Below are positions 8,703-15,858 of a stretch of 64,000 nt of DNA, piece by piece. The stretch lies in NCBI GenBank assembly GCA_024696945.1, contig JAILGF010000067.1, positions 1-64,000 on the forward strand. The letters run 5' to 3'. The position numbers were made by a program, and so were the translations under genes. Source of the stretch: Lachnospiraceae bacterium (GTDB lineage: Bacteria; Bacillota; Clostridia; Lachnospirales; Lachnospiraceae). A model generated the notes under the pieces. The model was given only the letters and a program-made list of their open reading frames with translations, was not told the DNA's origin and did not search any database. Every line of letters starts with the position of its first letter. Position 1 is the stretch's first letter.

Positions 8703-10109
8703 ATGAATAACCGGAAAAATACGTTGTTAAAAAAAATAATATCTTCATTAAGTGGGGTATTTATATTAATACTGATTATTGTAACTGCAGGATGCAGTTC
8801 AAAAGAGGAGAAAGAGATTCCATCAATTATAGAAACAACTTCAATGCCTAAAGCAACATTAATACCGGAACCGTCTCCGACACCTGAAGCAACATTAACA
8901 CCTGAAGCGACTGCGACTCCGGAAGCAACTCCAACACCGGAACCGACACCTACCATGACTCCTGACGAGTTGTATAAGGAAGCGGTAGAAAAATCACTGC
9001 TTGAGACAGGTAATAACTGTAGAATGAAACGTGTTCTTGAAAAGGCAAGAGCAGGTGAGGATATCTATGTCTGTGCACTTGGAGGCTCTGTTACCGAGGG
9101 TGCGCTTGCCAGAACTAATGATGAAGGCTATGCATATCTTTTTGCAAATGAGTTCAAGTCAATGTACTGTCCCGGAGACGGATCAAATTTCCATTTTGTG
9201 AATGCAGGCCTTTCAGGTACTCCTTCGTGCTTGGGTATAATAAGATATCAGAAGGATGTTGTTGATCTTCTTGGGGAGAATCCTGATATTTTGATCATCG
9301 AATTCGCTATCAATGATTATAATGAACCTACAAAGGGAAGGGCATATGAGAGCTTGATCAGAAAGGCTCTTGAAGCTAACGACGACTGTGCAGTCATCTT
9401 GCTTTATTCGATTGCAAAGAGTGGCTGGAATATGCAAGACAACTATATTAAAGTGGGAAAATATTACAATGTTCAACAGGTCAGCATTAAAAATGCTCTT
9501 TATAAATCAAGTAAAACAATGAGGATTTCCGAGTCAAAATATTTTGCTGACGATTATCATCCGACGACATTCGGTCATAAGCTGATGAAAGACTGCATGA
9601 TGAACCTGATTAAAGCAATAGACGAAGAGGAAATTGGACTTGAGATTAAGCTTCCGGAAAAGGATTATATTAGTGCTGACTTCAAGAATCTTGTTATGAT
9701 TGACAGCAATTCTCTCAGCAATAGTCAGTTAAATATAGATGCGGGAAGTTTTTCGAATGTTGACGAAGCAGTAGTAAGTATGTATTTTACAAAGAAGGCT
9801 TCATTCCCCGATAATTTCTATCATAAGGCTGGAAGTGAAAACAAACCGTTTAAGCTGACCTTGAACTGCAGGAATATATTGATAAACTATAAGACCTCTA
9901 ACCGTTCGGATTTTGGTAAGGCAGATTTTTATATTGACGGGGAGCTTGTTGCTACCGCTGACGGATATTCTGCGGGTGGATGGAACAATTGCAATGTCAT
10001 TATGGTTCTAAAAGAGGATGAAACTGCAGAGCATGTCCTTGAAGTTAAAATGGCAGAAGGAAGCGAAGATAAGGGCTTCACTATTCTTTCCATAGGTTAT
10101 TCGGAATAA
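8703..10109 (+). CDS. SGNH/GDSL hydrolase lipoprotein
   Basis: This 468-aa lipoprotein has a signal peptide ending in the lipobox VTAGC. A Pro-Thr-Glu linker (residues about 48-85, PTPEATPTPEPTPT type) holds the enzyme off the membrane. The SGNH hydrolase domain has block I GGSVTEG with nucleophile Ser129, block III FAINDYNE, and block V D283-x-x-H286 in ADDYHPTTFGH. A C-terminal beta domain (about 325-468) resembles a carbohydrate-binding sandwich. SGNH lipoproteins in fibre degraders are often acetyl-xylan or other carbohydrate esterases, which would complement the GH10 xylanase; that substrate is an inference. Confidence 0.85.
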   Translation: MNNRKNTLLKKIISSLSGVFILILIIVTAGCSSKEEKEIPSIIETTSMPKATLIPEPSPTPEATLTPEATATPEATPTPEPTPTMTPDELYKEAVEKSLLETGNNCRMKRVLEKARAGEDIYVCALGGSVTEGALARTNDEGYAYLFANEFKSMYCPGDGSNFHFVNAGLSGTPSCLGIIRYQKDVVDLLGENPDILIIEFAINDYNEPTKGRAYESLIRKALEANDDCAVILLYSIAKSGWNMQDNYIKVGKYYNVQQVSIKNALYKSSKTMRISESKYFADDYHPTTFGHKLMKDCMMNLIKAIDEEEIGLEIKLPEKDYISADFKNLVMIDSNSLSNSQLNIDAGSFSNVDEAVVSMYFTKKASFPDNFYHKAGSENKPFKLTLNCRNILINYKTSNRSDFGKADFYIDGELVATADGYSAGGWNNCNVIMVLKEDETAEHVLEVKMAEGSEDKGFTILSIGYSE

Positions 10110-10214
10110 GCTGTGCAGCACATAAAGAAAAGGCATATCAGACAACCACAGGATATAATCGCAATATGATTCGTTTCTATAATAAGGATGATTAAATAAT
10201 TTTTTTTGTAAAAA

Positions 10215-10256
10215 ATGAATAAAAACACTTGACAAATGTATAAATATGCGTATAAT
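10215..10256 (+). promoter_or_regulatory. arg operon promoter with tandem ARG-box-like operators
   Basis: Consensus TTGACA (10229-10234) and TATAAT (10251-10256) are 16 bases apart. Two 16-base sites resemble ArgR/AhrC boxes (TGAAT, four A/T, ATTCA): 10215-10230 has 5/5 in the left half and 2/5 in the right, and 10236-10251 has 4/5 and 3/5. Their centres are 21 bases apart, the spacing known for paired ARG boxes, and they overlap the -35 and reach the -10. Repression by an ArgR-type regulator with arginine is inferred. The 5' leader to argC is about 120 bases. Confidence 0.6.
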
Positions 10257-10381
10257 GATGTTTATTATTCAATAATTACATAATGGGTTTAAATATTTTT
10301 GACTAATAAAAACGATGTATATTATTGAAAAAACATACATTTTTATGAGTGATTTATGATTTGAAAGGCAAGGTACAGACT

Positions 10382-11326
10382 ATGAAGAAAATATTCATTG
10401 ACGGTGCGGAAGGAACTACAGGATTAAAGATTTTTGAAAGATTTAAAGATAGAACTGATATAGAGATATTAAAGATAGACAGCGCATTAAGAAAAGATGA
10501 GAATGAAATAAGAAAGTTTATAAATGCATCAGATATAACATTCCTTTGTTTACCGGATGCAGCAGCTATAGAAGCTGTTAAGTTGGTGGAAAATCCTAAT
10601 ACTGTTATTATCGATACTTCTACAGCACACAGAACAGCAGATGGCTGGGCTTATGGGTTCCCGGAGCTTGATAAAGAGCAGAGAGCAAAGATCGCTTCAT
10701 CAAAGAGAATAGGTAACCCGGGTTGTTATGCTACAGGTTTTATCAGTTTGGTATATCCATTAGTTAAGGAAGGCATTCTTCCTAAGGATTATCCTCTTTC
10801 ATGCTTTGCTGTTTCAGGATACTCAGGCGGCGGAAAGAAGCTTATAGCTCAGTACGAGGATGCTGACAGAGATAAGAAGTTTGGTGCAGCCAGGATGTAT
10901 GGCTGGGGACAGACACATAAGCATTTAAAGGAAATGCAGGTAATTACAGGAATAGATAAGACACCGTTATTCTCACCGCTTACAACGGATTATTTTAGCG
11001 GAATGATTGTTCAGGTTCCTTTATTTGCAGATATGTTAATTAAGAAGACAAGCCCTGCTGAGCTTAGAGATATCTTTGCTAAGTACTATGAGGGTGAGAA
11101 GTTCGTAAAAGTAGCTCCTTTTGGTGCTGATGTAGATAAGGGAAATGTAATTTTCTCTGATGAGATGTCCGGCAGAGATGATCTGGTTATCTATGTAACA
11201 GGTAACGATGACAGAATAGTAGTAGCCAGCAGCTTTGATAACCTGGGCAAGGGTGCATCCGGTGCAGCTATTCAAAATATGAATATTGTGATGGGCATTG
11301 ACGAAACTACAGGGTTAGTGGTATAA
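10382..11326 (+). CDS. argC: N-acetyl-gamma-glutamyl-phosphate reductase (type 2)
   Basis: ArgC reduces N-acetylglutamyl-phosphate to the semialdehyde with NADPH, the third step of arginine synthesis. The start at 10382 gives MKKIFIDGAEGTTGL, a Rossmann dinucleotide motif; the frame extends to 10349 but without a suitable RBS. The catalytic cysteine is Cys115 in GNPGCYATGF, and GYSGGGK contributes to the substrate site. At 314 aa it belongs to the shorter type 2 ArgC group. It is the first gene of the arg operon, with argJ 44 bases downstream. Confidence 0.95.
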   Translation: MKKIFIDGAEGTTGLKIFERFKDRTDIEILKIDSALRKDENEIRKFINASDITFLCLPDAAAIEAVKLVENPNTVIIDTSTAHRTADGWAYGFPELDKEQRAKIASSKRIGNPGCYATGFISLVYPLVKEGILPKDYPLSCFAVSGYSGGGKKLIAQYEDADRDKKFGAARMYGWGQTHKHLKEMQVITGIDKTPLFSPLTTDYFSGMIVQVPLFADMLIKKTSPAELRDIFAKYYEGEKFVKVAPFGADVDKGNVIFSDEMSGRDDLVIYVTGNDDRIVVASSFDNLGKGASGAAIQNMNIVMGIDETTGLVV

Positions 11327-11341
11327 TATAATTTACGCGAG

Positions 11342-11354
11342 TTTGCGAAGCAAA
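11342..11354 (+). repeat. Small hairpin between argC and argJ
   Basis: TTTGC-GAA-GCAAA forms a 5-bp stem with a GAA loop in the 44-base argC-argJ spacer. It has the same GAA-loop style as the hairpin repeats at 13.7, 17.3 and 33.3 kb, so it may be a decayed copy. No T-run follows, so it is not a terminator. Confidence 0.3.
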
Positions 11355-11370
11355 AAGAAAGAAGGCATAT

Positions 11371-12597
11371 ATGTTGCAGAAAACAGAAGGCGGAGTTACC
11401 GCTGCTAAAGGATTTAAGGCTGCCTGCTGTGCAGCTGAGATAAAATATAAGAACCGTACAGATATGGCTATGGTTTATTCTGAAAAGCCATGTGAGTGTG
11501 CAGGTACATTTACAAGCAATGTTGTAAAGGCAGCTTGTGTACAGTGGGACCAGAAGATAGTATATTCCGGAAGTCCCATGCAGGCGGTAGTTTGCAACTC
11601 AGGTATCGCAAATGCATGTACCGGTCAGGAAGGCTGGGATGCTTGTGAGAGCACTGCTAAGGCAGTTGAGAGTGAGCTCGGAATTAATTTTGATACTGTT
11701 GCAGTTGCATCAACCGGTGTTATCGGAATGCAGTTACCCGTAGAAAAGCTTGTTAACGGTGTAACCGAGATGAGTAAAACCCTTTCAGACAGTATTGAAG
11801 CAGGTACAGCAGCATCCAAAGCTATTATGACTACCGATACTATCAATAAAGAAATAGCTGTTACATTTGATATAGATGGTAAGACAGTTACACTTGGCGG
11901 TATGAGCAAGGGTTCAGGCATGATCCATCCAAATATGTGCACAATGCTTGGATTCCTGACAACTGATCTTGCTATAGATAAGAAGTTACTTCAGGAAGCA
12001 TTAAGCGAAGTAGTTAAAGATACTTTCAACATGATCACAGTTGACGGTGACACATCTACAAACGATACACTGCTTATAATGGCTAATGGTTTGGCTGAAA
12101 ATACTAAGATTACTGAAAAGAATGAAGCTTATAAAGAGTTTTATGATGCATTATTCTATGTATGCAGGTTCTTAGCTAGGACTATGGCAGGTGATGGTGA
12201 AGGTGCTACAAAGCTTTTCGAAGCTAAGGTAATAAACGCTAAGTCAAAGGATGACGCTCGTACACTTTCAAGGTCTATCGTTGGTTCAAACCTTTCTAAA
12301 GCTGCTATTTACGGATGCGATGCAAACTTTGGAAGGTTCTTATGTGCCATGGGTTATTCAGGTGCACAGTTTGATCAAAATGATGTCGAGCTTTTCTTTG
12401 AAAGTGACGCAGGAAAACTTCAGGTGTTTGATCATGGTGTACCGCTTCCTTTTGATGAGGAAATAGCTACAAGAATCATGCAGGCTTCTGAAGTTACTGT
12501 ATTTGTTGACATGCATGAGGGTGAAGCCGAGGCAACATCCTGGGGCTGCGATCTTACATATGATTATGTAAAGATTAATGCGGATTACCGGAGTTGA
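11371..12597 (+). CDS. argJ: Bifunctional ornithine acetyltransferase / N-acetylglutamate synthase
   Basis: ArgJ moves the acetyl group from N-acetylornithine to glutamate, closing the cyclic arginine pathway. The enzyme self-cleaves before a catalytic threonine. Here the site is Thr191 in GMIHPNMCTMLGFLTTD, with Cys rather than the usual Ala just before it. The 408 aa match the family, and the N-terminal GGVTAAKGFKAA and the C-terminal DANFGRFLCAMGYSG are typical. The RBS region is AAAGAAGG. Because ArgJ recycles acetyl, argE is not expected. It is followed after 1 base by a small membrane-protein gene. Confidence 0.95.
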   Translation: MLQKTEGGVTAAKGFKAACCAAEIKYKNRTDMAMVYSEKPCECAGTFTSNVVKAACVQWDQKIVYSGSPMQAVVCNSGIANACTGQEGWDACESTAKAVESELGINFDTVAVASTGVIGMQLPVEKLVNGVTEMSKTLSDSIEAGTAASKAIMTTDTINKEIAVTFDIDGKTVTLGGMSKGSGMIHPNMCTMLGFLTTDLAIDKKLLQEALSEVVKDTFNMITVDGDTSTNDTLLIMANGLAENTKITEKNEAYKEFYDALFYVCRFLARTMAGDGEGATKLFEAKVINAKSKDDARTLSRSIVGSNLSKAAIYGCDANFGRFLCAMGYSGAQFDQNDVELFFESDAGKLQVFDHGVPLPFDEEIATRIMQASEVTVFVDMHEGEAEATSWGCDLTYDYVKINADYRS

Positions 12598-12598
12598 T

Positions 12599-12784
12599 AT
12601 GAATAAAATATTAGGAATAATTACAGGTATTTTAGGTATTATTATTGGTATAATCCTAATGTATTGTGGGATTGCAGATAAAAGAGTTCCACAACCTTTA
12701 GCAATAATACTTGCAATAGTTTGTATTATTAATGCAGTTTTGATTATAATAAATTACAAGAAAAAAAGAAATGGCGAGGAATAA
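12599..12784 (+). CDS. Small two-helix membrane protein, 61 aa
   Basis: The product has two hydrophobic segments (ILGIITGILGIIIGIILMYC and LAIILAIVCIINAVLIIIN) and a basic-polar tail ending KKKRNGEE. The start at 12599 has GGAG upstream; the longer frame from 12578 overlaps argJ and is less likely. It is embedded between argJ and argB with 1- and 2-base gaps, so it is translated as part of the arg operon. I recognise no family and its role in arginine synthesis or export is unknown. Confidence 0.6.
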   Translation: MNKILGIITGILGIIIGIILMYCGIADKRVPQPLAIILAIVCIINAVLIIINYKKKRNGEE

Positions 12785-12786
12785 AA

Positions 12787-13650
12787 ATGGAAAACGAGAA
12801 CGTATTAACAAACAGTCAAAGAGCTGCAGTGCTGGTACATGCACTTCCTTATATTCAGAAGTACAACAACAAAATCGTAGTTGTTAAGTACGGCGGAAAT
12901 GCTATGATTAATGAGGACCTGAAGAATGCGGTTATGGGAGATATCGTACTTCTTAACCTCATTGGTATGAAGGTTGTACTTGTACATGGTGGTGGTCCTG
13001 AAATTACCGAAACACTTAATGCTGTTGGCAAAAAGACAGAGTTTGTTAATGGTCTGAGAGTAACAGACGCTGAAACTGCTGAGATTGCCATGATGGTTTT
13101 GGCTGGTAAGATCAATAAGAATCTTGTAAATCTTATTAACAAGTTCGGTGCAAAGGCACTCGGACTCTGCGGTCTTGATTCCCATCTTATCAGAGCTGAA
13201 AAGCTTGATGAAAAGCTTGGCTTCGTTGGAAAGATAACTCATATCAATGAAGATCCTATTTTAGACGTACTGAATATGGGTTATATTCCTGTAATTGCTA
13301 CCGTTGGTTATGATGATGACGGAAATATCTATAATATAAATGCAGACACAGCTGCTGCAAGAATCGCAGGAAAGTTAAGAGCTGAGGCTCTGATTTCCAT
13401 GACTGATATTGACGGTATTTTAAGAGATAAAGATGATCCTTCTTCACTTATACATGAGATCAATGCAAGCGAAGCTCCGCAGCTCATGAGAGAAGGCATC
13501 GTATCCGGCGGTATGATTCCTAAGGTTGAGTGCTGTATAGAAGCTATCAGACGTGGTGTTAAGAAAGTATTTATCATAAATGGCAAGATACCTCATTCGA
13601 TTTTGATTGAAACAATGACTGATGAAGGTATCGGAACGATGTTTGTATGA
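12787..13650 (+). CDS. argB: Acetylglutamate kinase
   Basis: ArgB phosphorylates N-acetylglutamate, the committed step and the usual point of arginine feedback in cyclic pathways. Motifs are VVKYGGNAM (ATP phosphate site), LVHGGGPEI (substrate), and SMTDIDGIL and GGMIPKVE near the C-terminus. At 287 aa it is a normal length. An N-terminal helix (NSQRAAVLVHALPYIQ) of the type found in arginine-sensitive hexameric enzymes is present, so feedback by arginine is likely. The RBS is GCGAGGAA. A DUF559 cassette begins 3 bases after its stop. Confidence 0.95.
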   Translation: MENENVLTNSQRAAVLVHALPYIQKYNNKIVVVKYGGNAMINEDLKNAVMGDIVLLNLIGMKVVLVHGGGPEITETLNAVGKKTEFVNGLRVTDAETAEIAMMVLAGKINKNLVNLINKFGAKALGLCGLDSHLIRAEKLDEKLGFVGKITHINEDPILDVLNMGYIPVIATVGYDDDGNIYNINADTAAARIAGKLRAEALISMTDIDGILRDKDDPSSLIHEINASEAPQLMREGIVSGGMIPKVECCIEAIRRGVKKVFIINGKIPHSILIETMTDEGIGTMFV

Positions 13651-13653
13651 TTA

Positions 13654-13699
13654 AGCCTTCCCCTTGAGGGGAAGGTGCCCCGAAGGGGCGGATGAGGTG
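13654..13699 (+). repeat. Left inverted end of DUF559 cassette (two hairpins)
   Basis: Hairpin 1 is CCTTCCCC (13656-13663), loop TTGA, GGGGAAGG (13668-13675). Hairpin 2 is GCCCC (13677-13681), loop GAA, GGGGC (13685-13689). GGATGAGGTG (13690-13699) then leads to the start codon at 13703. The order and sequence mirror the right end at 14039-14085. No T-run follows, so it is not a simple terminator. Confidence 0.8.
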
Positions 13700-13702
13700 T
13701 AA

Positions 13703-14062
13703 ATGATAAAGAATCATAATCATATGTTAACGCCATATTCTCAGAAACTACGTAGGGAAATGACAAAAGAAGAAAAGCATTTATGGTTTGACTGTCTAAA
13801 ATCATTACCGATTACAATAAATCGTCAAAAAGTTATTGGAAAATATATTGTAGATTTTTATTGTGCTAAAGTAAAAACAGTTATTGAATTAGATGGTTCT
13901 CAACATTTTGAAAAGGATGGCAAAGAAAAAGATATTGAGAGAGATGAATTTTTAAAATCTCAAGGTATTAAAGTGTTAAGATATTCAAATTATGATGTAA
14001 ATAATAATTTTGAGACTGTTTGTCAAGATATATACAATCACCTCATCAGTCAGCTTCGCTGA
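13703..14062 (+). CDS. DUF559 endonuclease-like protein
   Basis: This 119-aa protein matches the DUF559 family, small restriction-endonuclease-fold proteins related to Vsr mismatch endonuclease. The typical pattern is LRREMTKEEKHLWFDCL, then IVDFYCAKVKTVIELDGSQH, then ERDEFLKSQGIKVLRYSN. The candidate metal-binding residues are Asp in VDFYC and Glu and Asp in IELDGSQH. The N-terminus is unusually close to the left hairpin end, and the last codons and the TGA lie in the right hairpin 2. Its AT-rich, foreign-looking unit interrupts an arginine biosynthesis operon, so a metabolic role is unlikely. Nuclease activity is predicted only from fold. Confidence 0.85.
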   Translation: MIKNHNHMLTPYSQKLRREMTKEEKHLWFDCLKSLPITINRQKVIGKYIVDFYCAKVKTVIELDGSQHFEKDGKEKDIERDEFLKSQGIKVLRYSNYDVNNNFETVCQDIYNHLISQLR

Positions 14063-14085
14063 CAGCTTCCCCTCAAGGGGAAGCT
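14039..14085 (+). repeat. Right inverted end of DUF559 cassette (two hairpins)
   Basis: CACCTCATCA (14039-14048) is followed by hairpin 2', GTCAGC-TTC-GCTGAC (14049-14063), and hairpin 1', AGCTTCCCC-TCAA-GGGGAAGCT (14064-14085). Read on the minus strand it follows the order of the left end. The DUF559 stop codon (14060-14062) falls inside hairpin 2'. Confidence 0.8.
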
Positions 14086-14114
14086 AAAATATGATATAGA
14101 AAGGTAAGAGATGT

Positions 14115-15497
14115 ATGGACATAAAGAGTAATGACAAAGAGTTCATTGCCAACACTTACGGGCGTTTTGACCTGGAACTCGTAAAGGGCAAGGGTTCTCT
14201 TTTATACGATGAGAATGATAAAGAATATATAGATTTAGGTACGGGAATTGCAGTAAATATATTTGGCGCAGGAGATGAAGAGTGGAAGCAGGCTGTTATT
14301 GATCAGCTTAATCTTATTCCCCATACATCAAATCTTTACTACAGCGTACCCCAGGTTAAGTTAGCAAAGCTCCTGTGTGAGAAAACCGGTATGAAGAAGG
14401 TATTTTTCGGTAATTCCGGTGCAGAAGCTAACGAGTGCATGATTAAGGTTATAAGGAAGTATGCATCTGACAAGTATGGTGATGAAAGAAACATCATTAT
14501 CACCCTAATAAACAGCTTCCACGGCAGGACAGTTACTACATTGTCAGCTACAGGTCAGGATGTATTCCATAAGAGTTTTGGTCCTTTTACAGGCGGCTTC
14601 CTTTATACCCCTGCAAATGATTTCGCAGCATTAAAAACTCTTTGTGAAGAAAACAAGGGCAAAGTAGCCGGTATCATGATGGAGCTTGTACAGGGTGAAG
14701 GCGGTGTTATAGCCCTTACACCGGACTTTGTAAAGAGTATTGAAGCATATTGTAAGGAAAATGATATACTTCTCGGAATAGATGAAGTACAGACAGGTAA
14801 CGGACGTACAGGTAAGCTTTATGCATTCATGAATTACGGTATTACTCCTGATGTAGTTTCTACCGCAAAGGGTGTGGCCGGTGGACTTCCTCTTGGGGCA
14901 TGTCTCATCGGAGATAAATGCAAGGATACACTTAATGCAGGCTCACATGGGTCAACATTTGGTGGAAACCCTGTGGTTACAGCCGGTGCTTATAACATTC
15001 TTTCAAGAGTTGATGATGCTCTACTTAACGGTGTTAAGGAAAAATCAAGGCTAATAATTGAAAAACTTACATACCTTAAGCTTGATGATGATATGAAGCC
15101 TGTCGGTTTTACGGCTGAAGGAATCGATGAAATTGCAAAGCTTCAGGACTGCAGGTCAGATCATGATGAAGATATAATTGAAACCGGTAAAACAGCAAAG
15201 ATTGTTCCTGATTTAAGAACTAAAGACGGGAAAACTGTTGAAGAAGTTATAAAGAATTATCAGTTTGGTATCTGGCCTTCATTCCGTAAAGGTATCGTAT
15301 CTGTTTCCGGTATGGGCTTAATGCTTGGTATTCAGACTGAGAAGGAAGCTAAGGCAATTGTTAATAAAGCAATTGAGAAAGGAACAATTGCTCTTACTGC
15401 AAAGACCAAGGTAAGACTTCTTCCGGCTTTGAACATCTCTAACGACTTACTTGAAAAAGGACTTGATACTATTCTTTCTGCTATCGAGGAAGTATAA
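14115..15497 (+). CDS. argD: Acetylornithine aminotransferase, with a C-terminal-half insertion
   Basis: ArgD is a PLP enzyme converting N-acetylglutamate semialdehyde to N-acetylornithine. Seen here are FFGNSGAEANE (phosphate site), NSFHGRTVTTLSATGQ, GIDEVQTGNGRTG, and VVSTAKGVAGGLPLG with the PLP lysine at about 252. The 460 aa exceed the usual 390-400. The surplus is a block at about 320-388, between IIEKLTYLK and VSGMGLMLGI, rich in Asp, Glu and Lys. The fold core on both sides is intact, so the enzyme is probably active. It follows the DUF559 cassette by 29 bases. Confidence 0.92.
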   Translation: MDIKSNDKEFIANTYGRFDLELVKGKGSLLYDENDKEYIDLGTGIAVNIFGAGDEEWKQAVIDQLNLIPHTSNLYYSVPQVKLAKLLCEKTGMKKVFFGNSGAEANECMIKVIRKYASDKYGDERNIIITLINSFHGRTVTTLSATGQDVFHKSFGPFTGGFLYTPANDFAALKTLCEENKGKVAGIMMELVQGEGGVIALTPDFVKSIEAYCKENDILLGIDEVQTGNGRTGKLYAFMNYGITPDVVSTAKGVAGGLPLGACLIGDKCKDTLNAGSHGSTFGGNPVVTAGAYNILSRVDDALLNGVKEKSRLIIEKLTYLKLDDDMKPVGFTAEGIDEIAKLQDCRSDHDEDIIETGKTAKIVPDLRTKDGKTVEEVIKNYQFGIWPSFRKGIVSVSGMGLMLGIQTEKEAKAIVNKAIEKGTIALTAKTKVRLLPALNISNDLLEKGLDTILSAIEEV

Positions 15498-15509
15498 GGG
15501 TAAGAATTT

Positions 15510-15824
15510 ATGAAGATAGACATAAAACCTAATGAGCCTTGGTATCATGGTACAAATCTTATCTTAAAGGAATTGAGAACAGGTAGTACCATTACACAAT
15601 GGAGAGAATTGGCAGAAGGGTTCTCACATCAACCATCACGACTGTCTTATGATGATGACGGTAAGATATATCATAATGGTACAGAAAAAGGATATCTGTA
15701 TATTATTGATGAACCTATAGAGGTTGGTGTTGATATATACAATCATCCTAGAACCGTAATGGATGAAAATGCGGAATTTCTGACCAAGAGACCATTAAAG
15801 CTGAAACTTATTTGTGAACTATAA
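15510..15824 (+). CDS. Small ADP-ribosyltransferase-fold-like protein, 104 aa
   Basis: The product begins with WYHGTN (His13) after ten residues, continues with GSTITQW and LAEGFSH, and ends with a strand-rich part, GYLYIIDEP, then MDENAEFLTKRP (Glu89) and a final strand, LKLKLIC. The HGT triplet followed by an aromatic/Ser-rich middle and a late Glu resembles the compact ART/PARP/Tpt1 fold, whose triad is H-Y-E. This is a resemblance, not an established family. It is 12 bases after argD and 34 before argF, so it is co-transcribed with arginine genes. Confidence 0.5.
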   Translation: MKIDIKPNEPWYHGTNLILKELRTGSTITQWRELAEGFSHQPSRLSYDDDGKIYHNGTEKGYLYIIDEPIEVGVDIYNHPRTVMDENAEFLTKRPLKLKLICEL

Positions 15825-15858
15825 ATAAGATAAATGAAGTTTAGAAAGGGGTAGCAAC

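Larger units (their letters stand above)
13654..14085 (+). mobile_element. Putative DUF559 hairpin-ended cassette inside the arg operon
   Basis: About 432 bases consist only of a left double hairpin, one gene and a mirror-image right double hairpin. Reverse-complementing the right end and aligning it to the left gives about 46 bases of imperfect inverted repeat sharing TTCCCCTTGAGGGGAAG, a GAA loop and GATGAGGTG. The gene starts 4 bases after the left end and stops inside the right end. The unit lies between argB and argD without breaking either. Mobility is an inference; no clear target-site duplication is visible. Confidence 0.55.

Noticed and set aside
8678-8956. Minus-strand frame rich in Gly/Val/Ser repeats opposite the SGNH gene
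   Set aside because: It is the complement of the Pro-Thr-Glu linker codons in the lipoprotein gene.
10257-10381. T-box or riboswitch in the argC leader
   Set aside because: The leader has no recognisable T-box specifier, antiterminator or terminator stem; it is plain AT-rich sequence.
13651-13702. Left hairpins after argB as a normal terminator
   Set aside because: There is no T-run, a second hairpin follows, and a mirror copy stands at the other side of the DUF559 gene.
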